From: Phoenix dactylifera
Taxonomy: Eukaryota; Streptophyta; Magnoliopsida; Arecales; Arecaceae
DNA: 64,000 bases
NCBI RefSeq assembly: GCF_009389715.1
Contig: NC_052399.1
Location: 13,643,646-13,707,645, forward strand
Direction: 5' to 3'
This document shows positions 49,756 through 61,029 of this stretch, piece by piece. The notes beneath the pieces are model-generated. The model did not search any database. It was given only the letters and a program-made list of their open reading frames with translations, and was not told where the DNA came from. A program made the translations under genes and the position numbers. Position 1 is the stretch's first letter, and the number at the start of each line of letters is the position of its first letter.

Positions 49756-52530
49756 TCTAATGCAGTTTCTTTCTTTGTTGTCTTTCTTGTACTTGGAACT
49801 TTGCTGATATAGCTGTTGGAAGGTTATGGCTTTTCTTCTTTTGCTTTGTGTATTGATTGGTTTTTGAGTGAGTGGTGTTACACCTCCTGGTTTCATGCTT
49901 AATTAATTATATGGAATATTAAGGCATGATGATATTTTAGTAAGGTGGCATTTGGCTTAGTACTTAGTTTGCAAACACTCAGTGCACAAGCAAGTAAGAT
50001 GTTATAGAGAACATAAGTTACAGATGCAAGCCTAATGAATTTTGCTCAAAATCAGCAAATGAGACAGCAAAGAATAGCTAAAAACAAACAGTGAACATAC
50101 CTCTCCTTTTGTCGAACTTAATAAGCGAACAGACAGATGGCTAGCTGATAGATCATCAGTTGCCAGCCAATCTTTTACGTTTTAATACTTTTCTATATCA
50201 CTTTATTCTTGTGAACCCTTTTAGAGTACTTTTTATACTGTGATTTTTTTTTTTTAATCTTGGAAACAGATAATATTTTTGTTGAGGGTCTGTAATTAAA
50301 AAAGTGGAGACTGAAAAAAGAAACCCTAGGAGCATCAAATGTAGAAAGCACCTTTTTCTTCGTCGATTATTTCTCACTAAATTGACCTTTTAATGCTCAG
50401 CTATCTCTCACGTTAATCGCATGAATCATTTCTAAAGTGTTCCTTGTACATGCGAAGCTTTTATCTTGAAGGATGAAATTGCCCTTATTGAGGGTTTATT
50501 ATTAAACAAAGAGACCTTAATTTTCCTAGAAAGTAGTTGGATCAAGTACTACGTTAAGCACTTGAGCTCATGGGGTTTTATGGTCATTTTAAGCTAATGT
50601 AAACCAAATATGCTCGTAAGGTGGGCCAAATTAGCGTACTTTGATAGTGGTACTCTTATGCAGATGCTACCAATTGGACATAATTTTGCTTTGATTATCG
50701 ATATGTGTCTATCGAAAACCTAAAAATCATCTATACATCTCGATTCAAAATTAGTGTCGTGCATAATGAGTAGCATTTAGATGTCATTTTATACACCAAT
50801 TGGACATAATTTTGCTTTGATTATCGATATGTAGACATCACAACAGTACCTAAACTTCACCTAAGATCATATTGGTTATTTTAAACATTTAGACATTTAC
50901 TATGAGATTTAGCAAGCGGTGTCTTATATATCCAATATAGACATGTTTTTCTTGCCTAAATAATTTCATTGTTTCTAGTTATTAAATCCCTTGATCCATT
51001 ATGCATTCATCTTGCCCGTGATTCTGTTCTAAAACCATGTTATTGATGATGAGGACCATTAGAAGCGGGACACCGTAGTAATAGGTGTGCCTCAAAATTT
51101 GACACATGCAGTGGCGTATGTATATTTGTTTATTTATTTATTTTGTTTTGTATTTCTAGACACCCCTTGGTGTCCTTTTCTTCTCCTTGATCTAATTTTC
51201 CTTGGACTAATCCCCAATTCCAATCCCACCCATTATCCTCACATGAACCAATTAATAACTAATCTAATTTCACTATGTAGCTACCCCATGCCCATGCCAT
51301 AGCCAAACCCAATGGCAACCAATAGACAATCCAAACCCAAGCCGTAGCACCAACTCATAAACAACCCAAGCCCAACCTATGTGAAGCCCAATTTATATAT
51401 ACAATTTTTATGTGCAAGCTTTATTAACCAATATTTGTTCACCCATTATTAGACCCAAGCATCATGACATCCTATTCCTTATCTATCCTTTTCTTATGTG
51501 CTCTCTTCCTTCATGGTTAGAAGCCTTCACTTTAGAATTACCTCTAGGTAAACCCAACAAACACCTATCATCTCCTCTCACCTCTCATTTCAAACAAATG
51601 AATCTTATACATACAATCACCTGATCTTTACACACCTCTTGGCCTTTTTAACTGATCTCTTGGGTGAGTTTGAGAAGCTCCTGCCATCTTATCGAACATC
51701 ATCTTTAAAATAATTGTCTTACCATAATTATTTTTAATTTATTATAATTATTTTGCCGATGGTGTTTATCTAGGGTTTGTTGAAAATGCAAAGATGATAG
51801 CAAAGCATGCCGTGATGCTGGGCTGCATATCCAATTGAGGCATCCATTCTCGAAACAAAGAGAAGTGATTGTCGATCTTTTGGTAAGTAAAATATTTGAT
51901 TTTTCATTTTAATACATTATATGGTTTTGTATCCATTAATCATATCAGAAAGTAAATTAGTGATTCCTTTGGAGATCGGGCTTATTTACTTGTAGATATC
52001 AATTTACAACAACATCCTTAACTTAAATACCTTAATGCAAATATGAAGAGCCACGGGTCAGCAATTTTTTTTCGAATGACACTCTTAACCATTGCTCTTG
52101 TTCTCTAAAGAATATTTGAGGGTTCAAAGGGTATTTGGTTGTCTTAAGTTGTTAGCAACAGCTAGAGGTGTAATAAGGGGCTTAATAGCATTTTTACAAA
52201 CTACTAGTTTCAGGTGCAAGAAGAATTTGCAAGAAGCATGAGCCAATTGCTTTTGCCTCCCAAAGAAAACTGTAAACTTTGATGAAGTAAGCTCATATTA
52301 TAGACTTGACCGAGATTCCAAAAAGGAGCAGCAAGAATTGTGAGTCAATCGGCATCTTTCTGCATTTAAATATTTGTGGGTGGAATCCACATCGTATTTC
52401 TAAGAAATCCTTTTCTTTGTTTTTTTGACATATTCTCATGAATTTTCAGATTCAGAATGAAACGCCATGCGCCATGCGACTCATGATTCGCTAAATGCTT
52501 TATTAGTAATTAATTTCAAAGGTCGCCAGT
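49756..52530. other. Gene-poor intergenic DNA with a 38-bp exact direct repeat
   Basis: No gene supported. A perfect 38-bp direct repeat starting ACCAATTGGACATAATTTTG lies at 50669-50706 and 50795-50832. 51290-51400 is rich in AACCCAAGCCCAA-type repeat. Otherwise AT-rich filler. Confidence 0.55.
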
Positions 52531-52699
52531 CTTGTATTCGTGGGGATGCAGCCGGATCGCCCCGGCTCCGGGCCAAAGTTCTCCAACCAAGCCCGAGAGG
52601 CCGAGACCCGGAAGAATCCTAGCGGCTAGGGCGAGCGTAAAATCCCAGTCGAAAACGGAGCAGTCAAAGGTCGCCGGTCGACGGGGAGGCAGAACGCGC

Positions 52700-52730
<31 letters not shown>

Positions 52731-52826
52731 GTGAGTGGGCGTTGGCAGCGGAGGTAGAGGATGATGGGTACAGAGGAGACCGCGGGCGGTGACGGCGGTG
52801 CAGAGGTGGCCCAATGTATTTAGAGG
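52531..52826 (+). other. Isolated GC-rich, CpG-rich block with (GA)n, possible first exon or promoter
   Basis: About 300 bp of GC-rich sequence in an AT-rich setting, with a GA microsatellite at 52701-52727. A short frame from the ATG at 52761 (MMGTEETAGGDGGAEVAQ) closes at 52823, just before a good donor-like GAG/GTAAGA at 52826. This looks like the promoter and first exon of a plant gene or its remnant, but I could not find a following exon. Confidence 0.35.
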
Positions 52827-54557
52827 TAAGACATTTTTTTATATAAAAAAATTATGAAAAAATTTGAATAAGTGCAAAATACTTTAAAATTATATTTAAA
52901 AATAAATCGTCTAACTTTTTGAGATGTAAAATTACTAATCAAACTTTTGTAATCAAAATTCATTAAAATACTCCTTTCAATCGACAATATAGCTTATCCA
53001 TTTAATCTTTTTTTGATATAGTTAACCACAAATAAGATTTTATCAACTTTAATTTTGAAAAATTTCTTTCAGCAGAAGCAACTATTACAGGTATTGTTAA
53101 CAATATTTTATAAGTAATGCATGCATTTAGAAAAGAATCTGTTTTTTTTATAAAACTTAAAATATCAATAGAGGTCCTAGTTTCTGTTTGTAAAATTTTT
53201 TTTAAAACTTTTAACTTTGAAAACAGATCAAGACCAATATCAGAATATTCACCATGTTTTAAAAAGTTTTCAAGATTATGACAACACCATGATCCTTCTC
53301 TCAGTTTATTTGTTCTTAGAAACTTTTGTCAATTGTCTTGTTTTTCAATAATCTCACTTATAGATCAATCTACTTATTCATGCTAGTAATATGTTTATTA
53401 GTTGTTTCATAACTTTTGAATTTAATACCTAAATTTTTTCAATCCCTAGTTCTTTCATCGACAAAGTGACTCGTGCTAGGCATTGAATCAATTCACAATA
53501 TATCATGTGCAAATAACATATATCACTGTCCACCTTTCTATGTATTAGCAGTAAGTTCTACAACTGGTTTCAAAAGATATGCCTTGGTCTGGATCCTTAG
53601 TACAAGCCTACAACAACTGGAAATGCATATCCTCAATGATTTCAACACATTATAAAATAACACCATTTCATATCATTTAATCATACCTTTCCTACTCAAA
53701 TTACCTTTTCAAATACCTTGTTATAGAGTTTCTCCAAGCCTAATAAACACCACAAACGTGACTTAACACTAGCTAACATTTTGACAGGCACCATATACTA
53801 TATTTAGATAAGCTAACTCCTACAAACATTTCAACCAAACAAGACAAAATTTGGAAGAAACATTTCAACAAACATCTTATGCTCGCCTATATAAACTTGC
53901 TGCTACAAACATTTTGATCAAGCAACACCAAATTTCTAAAAAACTGATTCCACCCTCTGGTTATTGGTGAACCAGATGACTAAGGGACTACGCTATACCC
54001 GACCCAAGTGGATCCTAACTCTCAAGGGACCTAACAATTCTAAGAATCGTAAGAGAACATTTGCATGCAAGGATTGAGATTTAATAATAGTCTTTCAACC
54101 ATGCAATCATAATCCTATGAAATCCCAATGATATTTCTATTCTTTCCAAGAAACAATTCGCCAAACACTTTTTGCTCACCTCACGAGTTGGGCATGCAAG
54201 GCCAGCAGATGACGGAGCTTGAGATGCTGGGACAAATGACGACCTTGCCTCCTCGTCCCCACCGGTGAAGAAGCTGTGTAGATCCTGGTTTTCTCAAGGC
54301 CTCGCCGCCAGTGGTGAGGTGATGGTGCTGGAGCTCCGGAGGGAAGAGGAGATGAAGACGGTGCGATCTAGTGGAGCACAGCACTGATACTACCGAGGCG
54401 GGTAGGAGGGGCATGGAAAGAGAACCGGCCAACCGGAGCCTTCTTTGGGGCTAGGACCTTAGGCGACCGCCTATGTCGCCTAAGGGTTGGGCTGGCACTG
54501 CGGCGGTAGAGGCCGATGGTAAGATCGAAGGGGGAACGCGGCGACTCAAATAAGGCT
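52827..54557. other. Intergenic; GC-richer patch at its right end
   Basis: 52830-54170 is AT-rich with nothing recognised. 54180-54560 is GC-rich with overlapping frames but no domain; it directly precedes the palindrome array and may belong to the same element. Confidence 0.4.
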
Positions 54558-55190
54558 GTCTGCATATTAAATTTCTATGCGGATTTGCTTACGCATAGAT
54601 ATTCCATGCGTTAGCTCCTTGTTGTCTGCATATTAGTTTCTATCCGGAAATGAGCCCGCATACACTTTCTATGCGTGACTTTGCATATATTTGCATATAA
54701 CTTTCGATTAGGTATTCTTCCCCATAGTACCAAAAAAAAATATATATTCTTCCGCATAGAAATTTTATGTGCGTGTTGGGCTTCCGCATGCAAGATTCTA
54801 TGCGAAATTGGTCCACATATTTTTTGTGTGTGTTCGTATATTTATTTCGTGGAATAGATCAGCATAAAAATTTTACCCATACTCTTGCTGATATCGGCAT
54901 ATTGGTTTCCATGCATAAATGAATCTGTATACGCATATTTGCGTAATACCGGATTCTAGAAATATTTATCCACGGCCTCGCATGCGTCTGTCTGGTAATA
55001 TTTATGTGATCTCGTCTGCATAGTAATGTTTATGCGGTCATGCAAATGCTAGAATTTTTGGCATATTAAATTCTATACGGAGGTATGTCCGCGTAGTAAT
55101 TTTTATGCATGTACGCCCATATTTGCGTGTATTTATTTCTATGTGGAAGATAATCAACATAAAAACGTTATGTATAAGTCCGCATAAACT
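54558..55190. repeat. Array of degenerate palindromes around GCATA-AT-rich-TATGC
   Basis: At least ten copies of an imperfect palindrome, ideal form GCATAGAAATTTCTATGCG, occur at about 54558, 54588, 54624, 54655, 54752, 54783, 54896, 55014, 55059 and 55088, in either orientation and 30-100 bp apart. Examples are CCGCATAGAAATTTTATGTG (54752 on) and GTCTGCATAGTAATGTTTAT (55014 on). Subterminal regions of CACTA transposons often have such arrays, but I see no CACTA terminus on either side. Confidence 0.7.
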
Positions 55191-55754
55191 TGAGCATGGC
55201 AGAAACGGGTAAGTTGAATCCGGATAAACTGAGCCGAGGATTTTCAGCAAAAAAAAAAAAAAAAAACTGAGCCGAGGACTATTCATCGTCACTCGATCGA
55301 TCAAGATCAGATGGTTGGCGTTCAAGAAAATTTCAATTCGTTTTCCAATGGGCTCCTGGGTGGAACGCCACTGTTGACCCTTTCGTCGGCTGCCGGCGAC
55401 CGGAAGCTCGGCTCTCTTGCCTTTTTCCCAATCGAACGAAAACGACCGCGAGGGTGGCCTCTCCGACGGAAGCTTATGTATTGAAGTTATCCATCTCCTT
55501 ATTGACCACGTGCAAAGTATCACTATGCTTCCATTTCAAAGTGAAACAAAAGGGACAAATCAACAAATTAGATAAACTAAGAATACTACAGATGAGTTGA
55601 GTTACTATTTCTAATACGTTTGACGAACACAGTATATCGTCGAGGCTCGTAGTGGAGAGCATCAGGGCGCAGGCGGCGAAAATTAGTCATATCACATCTG
55701 TGGAAGGGATTTTGACAACTCGGGACATCTGAAGTTTCCACTCTGCTCCGGCAG
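55191..55754. other. Intergenic
   Basis: An A20 run at about 55247-55266 and moderately GC-rich sequence at 55330-55470. No gene supported. Confidence 0.4.
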
Positions 55755-56300
55755 CATCCTATACGGTATTTTTCACCTAGGAGCCTCACGTCCGAACTTC
55801 CTCAAGGTCAACTTCGGTGGGTCTATCTTGGGGGTAACACGGGTTTTGTCATTAGAGATCCGTATGCCAGGGTGGTGGCTACAGGTGGTTTTCAGCTATT
55901 CGACATCTCGGTTCTTGGTGCGGAGCTTAGGGCTGCTTGGGTGGGCCTTCATGCCCGGCGCAAGTTACGAACCAACTCTATCATCCTGGAAGGTGATTCG
56001 GCTATGGTTATTAGTTGGATCCAGGGAGGTCGAAGGGGCAACGGATGTGACCACCCATTGCTCCGAGATATCTGGGCAATGTTGAGGGACGGAGGGGCTT
56101 CCAAGCCAAGCATATTTTTCGAGAAACCAGCGAGGCTGCATATTGGGTAGCTGTTTATGTAGCCACTCATTCTAGTGGTACCTTGTGGGCTGGTAATGGG
56201 GAGCTGCCCTGAGTACTCTGAGGCATTTTGTTTTCTGATTTTATTGGGTGCATCCGTACTCGTCAGGTATGATCTACCCACTTTAACAATAAAAGAGAGA
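55755..56300 (+). mobile_element. LINE RNase H fragment, third short copy
   Basis: The plus strand matches 20330-20870: FFTWEP-like start, GFVIRDPYARVVATGGFQL, AELRAAWVGL, IILEGDSAMVISWIQGG and the HPLLRDIWAM block, then GSCPEYSEAF near the 3' end. It is broken by a few stops and frame changes. The 3' end near ACAATAAAAGAGAG (56286-56299) may be the old tail. No target duplication seen. Confidence 0.85.
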
Positions 56301-57344
56301 GAGAGAAAGTAATATGCGTGAGATAATTGAAAATCAACCATAAAAGAGCCAAAATGTGCAAGATTCTCATGCATCCAAGAATATACCCTTTAATCACAAA
56401 AAGAAATCTTGTAAGCCATGATTCCCCTGCACATTCATGAAAGAAGTGCTTTAAGATCCTGATAATTGCAAATGCAATATCATGATAATTTTAAAACTTA
56501 AATCCAAAATTACCCTTCAATTTTAGTATGCTGTGCATTTTATATTTTTATTTTTAAAATTAAAATGAAAATTAAATTATATGTACATAGTTTAAGGATG
56601 AACCGTCAAAACGAAATATTTGTTATTTCAAAATTAAATTCTCAAAACAGCCATCAGCATGAATCTGAAAGCCAGGCACAGGATGCTAAAAAGATGGAAA
56701 ACAATAACATCTTCTTCACTTTGATGGCTTGGGATCCTGATGGTAATATTTAATCCTTGCACCTTATAGACTTATTCAAGAGCTCATTAACGATATATTT
56801 TTCCCATATGTTGGTCATCTTCTCATTTTACTTTTACCTATGAAATTATTTACCATGCATAGCAGTAGGCCTACCTTGCTATACTTAAATAATTGCCAAT
56901 TTGAGTTAGAGACCATTTAGGTGGCATAATGGTCCATATCGACACAATGAAGAAGAAAAAATATGTTTAACCTCAACCACCTTACCAAATTTCTTTTTTT
57001 AATCATATTTTGAGAATAATTTTTTTAGAGGACATAGTTTCTAGTGATCTTAAATCTTAAACTTTAAAATCATTTGTAACAATCTACATATTATTTGAAT
57101 TTTTCAATCTTATATAAATACCTAAGATCTATCCAGCGAATAATCAATGTGGGACTAAATACATGCTCACACGAATCCTCACACAACCACTCGTTCTTGC
57201 AGACCCTATTCATCTATATTGCTACAGAAACGAGTAGCTTCAATTGGCAATGTACACGGCCACATGGTGTACTTTATATAAGATATAATATCTCTAGGGT
57301 TTAGATAATATAGAATAAGTTGTATTTTTTTTCTTTTTTTTATT
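56301..57344. other. Intergenic, with a dispersed TGGGACTAAATAC repeat
   Basis: AT-rich without a supported gene. About 57105-57190 matches the repeat seen at 45290-45380. Confidence 0.45.
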
Positions 57345-57690
57345 TTTGGTGCAACAAAAGGAAAGAGGGGGGCGAGGAGAACCTCACCCGCGTAGCAACC
57401 CCCATTGGGCCTCCTCTCTGCTGGAGAATGTTCAATACAGGTAGAACTTTTTTTACTCACACCCTCCCCACCCATGGCAGAGCCCCACCAACGTGGTAAC
57501 CTTGTCCCCTTATGAGTACGGTATACCAGCACCACCTAAGTAAACAGCAGACCAAATAGCAACTCTACCGGACAAACCAGGCAGGGAACATCCAGTCTCC
57601 ACATTTAATCAATGTCCGCACATTTCGAATCTAGGCTACTCCAGTTGAATCAAAGCTCTATTTCCACCGTGCTACCACTTTCGGTGAAAT
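57345..57690 (-). mobile_element. tRNA-derived SINE, copy 2, reversed
   Basis: Read on the minus strand it matches 6562-6884: the GTGGTAGCACGGTGG head, B-box-like GATTCGAAAT, then CATTGATTAAAT, AGGTGGTGCTGG, TACTCA, TTGAACATT and GGAGGCCCAATGGGGG, ending in an A-rich tail (T-run on plus near 57325-57345). More diverged than copy 1; no target duplication found. Confidence 0.8.
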
Positions 57691-58250
57691 CAAAGCCCAA
57701 TTTTTTTTCTTCTTTTCATAAGACGTTGTCGCATACCTCGTGACAACGTCTTCGCGAGAATGCGTCTCCTTAACTTCACAACCTAAGCAAACAAGGACAG
57801 GTTGGAGGGTAAATATGAATCATTACAGGCAAAAGTCATCCGAACTCACCCACCCACCTGCAGAAAACCTTCTTTTGGGAGGATTCGATCAACTAAAAAG
57901 CAACACGGGGGCCGGCTTTGATCATTTCCACGCACCTCACAATCCATTTAAAAGCGTGTGAACGCACTCATGTTTTCCTGAACCGAGACGGTGGTTCGGT
58001 CGATTTGGAAGGCTGTAAACCCATAAAAAATTCCAGGCAGTATGGTAAAAATGGGACGGATATTTAGCGGACTTCCCAGTCCAAGTAGCTGGATGGACCG
58101 GTTTTGGCCTTTGCTTCCTTTTCGACCCCAATGGTTCAAAAAAGAGCCGTTTCCAACTCTCCAAACTGAGAGAGATTTCCCACCACCTTCCCTTCCTACC
58201 TCTCAACTGATACAAATCATGCCTCCCCCTCTCCCCTCCTCTCCTTGTAG
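57691..58250. other. Upstream region of the small SRSPLG protein gene
   Basis: Moderate GC. It probably holds the promoter of the gene starting at 58302. Antisense frames overlap here but have no recognised domain. Confidence 0.45.
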
Positions 58251-58259
58251 TATATAAAT
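58251..58259 (+). promoter_or_regulatory. TATA box of the 58302 gene
   Basis: TATATAAAT lies 43 bp before the first ATG (58302) and 82 bp before the second in-frame ATG (58341). With initiation about 30 bp downstream, the leader would be short for the first ATG and more usual for the second. Confidence 0.6.
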
Positions 58260-58301
58260 GAAAGTCCCCCAAACAAAGAGTAAGAGGAAGGTAATACACG
58301 C

Positions 58302-58568
58302 ATGAAAGGTTGTTTCTCTGAGACTGGGGCTAAGGAAGACATGGAGAAGAGCATGCCGGAAGGAGAGCATAACAGGGGCTCGAGGAATGGAGCAGAGGTC
58401 CCAATTCATAGCCAAGTGAGGAGGATCAAGAAGGAGGTTGAGAAGATCGAAGACCAGTCACTGCTACAAATGCTAGAGACCAGGCCCGTCCTTCGTGAAC
58501 TCTCGAGGCAGCTCTCGCGGTCGCCCCTCGGCCGGGTCGACAGAGCCATTTCGGTAGGGGATCGATGA
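58302..58568 (+). CDS. Small basic conserved-looking plant protein with SRSPLG motif, 88 aa
   Basis: A single-exon frame of 88 codons with a TATA box upstream. The first 13 residues may be leader, because M14 (MEKSMPEGEHN) is also a credible start. The core is IHSQVRRIKKEVEKIED, a charged probable helix, followed by LETRPVLRELSRQLSRSPLG and ISVGD. I recall short plant proteins ending in similar RSPLG...PISVG motifs but know no function, so I name none. The RS-rich SRQLSRSP stretch is a likely phosphorylation target. No signal peptide or membrane segment. GC content and codon use are higher than in the surroundings, which supports a real gene. Confidence 0.7.
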   Translation: MKGCFSETGAKEDMEKSMPEGEHNRGSRNGAEVPIHSQVRRIKKEVEKIEDQSLLQMLETRPVLRELSRQLSRSPLGRVDRAISVGDR

Positions 58569-59622
58569 AGGAGGATGGGATTGGGAAGTCCCATACAGAA
58601 GGATGGATATATATATCGTAGATGATGACCTTTTTCTTTCTCCTCCTTCTTTTGCCTCTGTATATTTCCAGCTAGTTGTAGTGCTTTCCATCACTGACTT
58701 GGCTGCAGGAGAAGGTAGGGAATAGGAGATAGTTGGCTCTCCATGACTGGTCTTGATTTGTGATTGTATTTATGGTTTTCTTAGTGGTTATGTAAATATA
58801 TTATGAAATCTTGTTGGGATGAACTTTTCATGTGAGCTTTTTGCTTGTTTATTTCGCGATCTCTATTCGTTTCATGAGTAGATCTCCTACAGAAGGAAGA
58901 TTAGTATATGAATTTCCATAGGGAACTGCTTCTGGATATTTTGCTGTTTTGGTAATTGGCTGTCTGTTTGGAGGGTGAAGTTGGCTTCAACTCTGTGTCA
59001 AATCCTGACAAAAACCGGTTATATGCATAAAAATTGCAGGGCGGTCAGCCTTTCGTCATGGATTTACATAATTAGTGATACACAAATCGACTATTTATCT
59101 TTAGATATTTAGAGTTCAGTAAAAGCAAAGCATGAGCCATCCAAAGAAAAGCGAGCCATCCAAAGAAATAGTCAACCATGTAGTCTCCGCACGCGAGGGA
59201 TGCTATTTTTGACAATGATTAGGCTGGACTGACTCTCGGAGGGATAGTAGAATTTTTTTTTCACCAATCTATTTTTTCACCCTCCTATAACCAATCCTTG
59301 TTTTTCAACAAAAAAATAATAAAAAAAACAGATATAGGTTGAAGATTATAACGCCCATAAATCATATCTTATTTCATCTTCTCGAAGAATTTCCTAAATT
59401 AGCTTTGAATCATTGCACCACATTTTCACGAGAAAGAGTCCAATGGTACAATGAAAAGTTTGAACACACGACTTCGTGTTCTGAATCATGGCTTTGTGTG
59501 GAAACGTTTGAACGCAACTACAGCGCGGTAGCCGCGTCTAGGAGTTTTGAATAGTCGCCAAAACTGGAGCTTGCTTATATTGATGATGTTTCCTCTGGAA
59601 GGATCCAAGGAGAGGAAAAAGT
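58569..59622. other. 3' flank of the small protein gene and intergenic DNA
   Basis: 58569-58860 probably includes the 3' UTR. The rest has nothing recognised. Confidence 0.4.
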
Positions 59623-59896
59623 CCAGGAGATACCTGATTAATTGCAACGTGTTTGATCTGGTCGCAGATAGATCGACCAGCCATTAAAAGGTTTGACTTG
59701 AATGGTATCATGAGTCATACATATTAGAAACTTCTAGAAATGCTGATTAGTTTCTTTATCCAGGAGAGATCTGATTCACTGCAACGTGTTCGATCTGGTG
59801 GCAGAGGAGATCAACCAGCCATTAAAATGGTTTGACTTGGATGGTATCATAATGAGTCATACAAATTAGAAATTTCTAGAAATGCTGATTAGTTTG
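59623..59896. repeat. Tandem duplication of 137 bp, two units
   Basis: Unit A (59623-59759) and unit B (59760-59896) share TGCAACGTGTT(T/C)GATCTGGT, GACCAGCCATTAAAA or AACCAGCCATTAAAA, GGTTTGACTTG and CTAGAAATGCTGATTAGTTT in order, with scattered substitutions and small indels. No coding frame. Confidence 0.85.
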
Positions 59897-60699
59897 TTTG
59901 AAAGATGCGATTTGTTTCCATTTGGATCCAGTGCTGGATTTACAACACATGTTGTCTGCTGTGGCATCTACGGGCGATTTGGGTTCACTGATAGCAGAAT
60001 CCTCCATATAAATCCATGGTCAACGTAAAGATCCTTCTAGTTCGTAATTTTGTTGAAGATTTGTTCAAGCAATCATGAGAAAGACTAAAGTACGAATTCT
60101 AGGACTAGTATGAAATAGTAATTGTTTATGGTTAATTACATATGTTCTCCTCCCTTCTTCTAACTCTTTGATCTAGTTCAGAATTTACAAAAGAAATCTA
60201 CATTTCTTTTACAACCTGACCATGTTTGTTTCAAGGCTCGGTGATTTTATTTTTTTTTTAGAAAAGAAGATTCGGCAAAGTGCTAATCACTTTCATTCAG
60301 CAAATGAAATGGTGATAGTACAAATGGATAAAGAAAATTACAAAGGAAGAGAGAACAATCACAAGCTTAAGCAAGTGCAGAACCAAAGAACAGAGTGAAA
60401 CCAGATTCAAGACACACAAAATGAATGTAAACATCAGGATACCGTGTATGAGAGTTCATAATTGCTTAAAAACTCAATGTTATTCAATAGCTCAATGGTA
60501 TGAGAAATATATACCAGAAAAGTGGGGGGAAAATTCTCTTATACACAACGTTAGAATGATTTGCATGACAAAGAACAGATTCCTACGGTTGGACCTCCAG
60601 TTAAAGTAATATCTGCTTCACTTTCTTTGTTAGACTATGTTTGAGAAAAGAATGATGTAGTGCAGAACTCTGTTTTACCTGATAACAAACATTTCGAAG
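59897..60699. other. Intergenic, 3' side of the 60700 exon
   Basis: No gene seen; the part next to 60700 should be 3' UTR of the minus-strand gene. Confidence 0.4.
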
Positions 60700-61029
60700 T
60701 CATCGTTCTATTAAAGGATCCGACATTGTAGAACTAAAACTAGAATCTTCTTTCAAGATGGGATCCCCAGATTCATCGTCGTCTAAGAGCTGCTCCACCA
60801 GATCATCCCAAATGGTTCTCCCACTAGATGTGGAGTCGCTGGTTGAGGTTACTTCATCACTGGTTGAGGGGCCCACGTCAAGAGAGGGTTCTTCAGCTGG
60901 AGCCACATCATGCAGCAGTTTCAAGCTCATTGCTCTTTCCAGTGCATCCTTGTGTTCCATGTCAAGAGATTGTCTCTCCATCCTTTGCTGTGTTGGAGGA
61001 GTTGTTTCCTCAGCTCTTTCATTCATGAT
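60700..61029 (-). CDS. Probable last exon of an unrecognised gene
   Basis: The minus strand has a good acceptor (GATTCTCTCAG next to 61029) and then an open frame of 109 codons to a stop: IMNERAEETTPPTQQRMERQ, KDALERAMSLKLLHD, PSTSDEVTSTSDSTSSGRT, IWDDLVEQLLDDDESGDP. The composition is acidic and Ser/Thr-rich with a hydrophobic-acidic IWDDLVEQLL motif, reminiscent of activation or docking motifs in regulatory proteins. I do not recognise the family. The ATG at 61026 could also make it a 108-aa single-exon gene. Earlier exons should lie to the right, beyond 61100; I could not identify any before the window ends. Confidence 0.5.
   Translation of the reverse strand: MMNERAEETTPPTQQRMERQSLDMEHKDALERAMSLKLLHDVAPAEEPSLDVGPSTSDEVTSTSDSTSSGRTIWDDLVEQLLDDDESGDPILKEDSSFSSTMSDPLIER

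Noticed and set aside
57937-58299. 120-codon minus-strand frame
   Set aside because: Antisense to the promoter of the 58302 gene, with no recognised domain.
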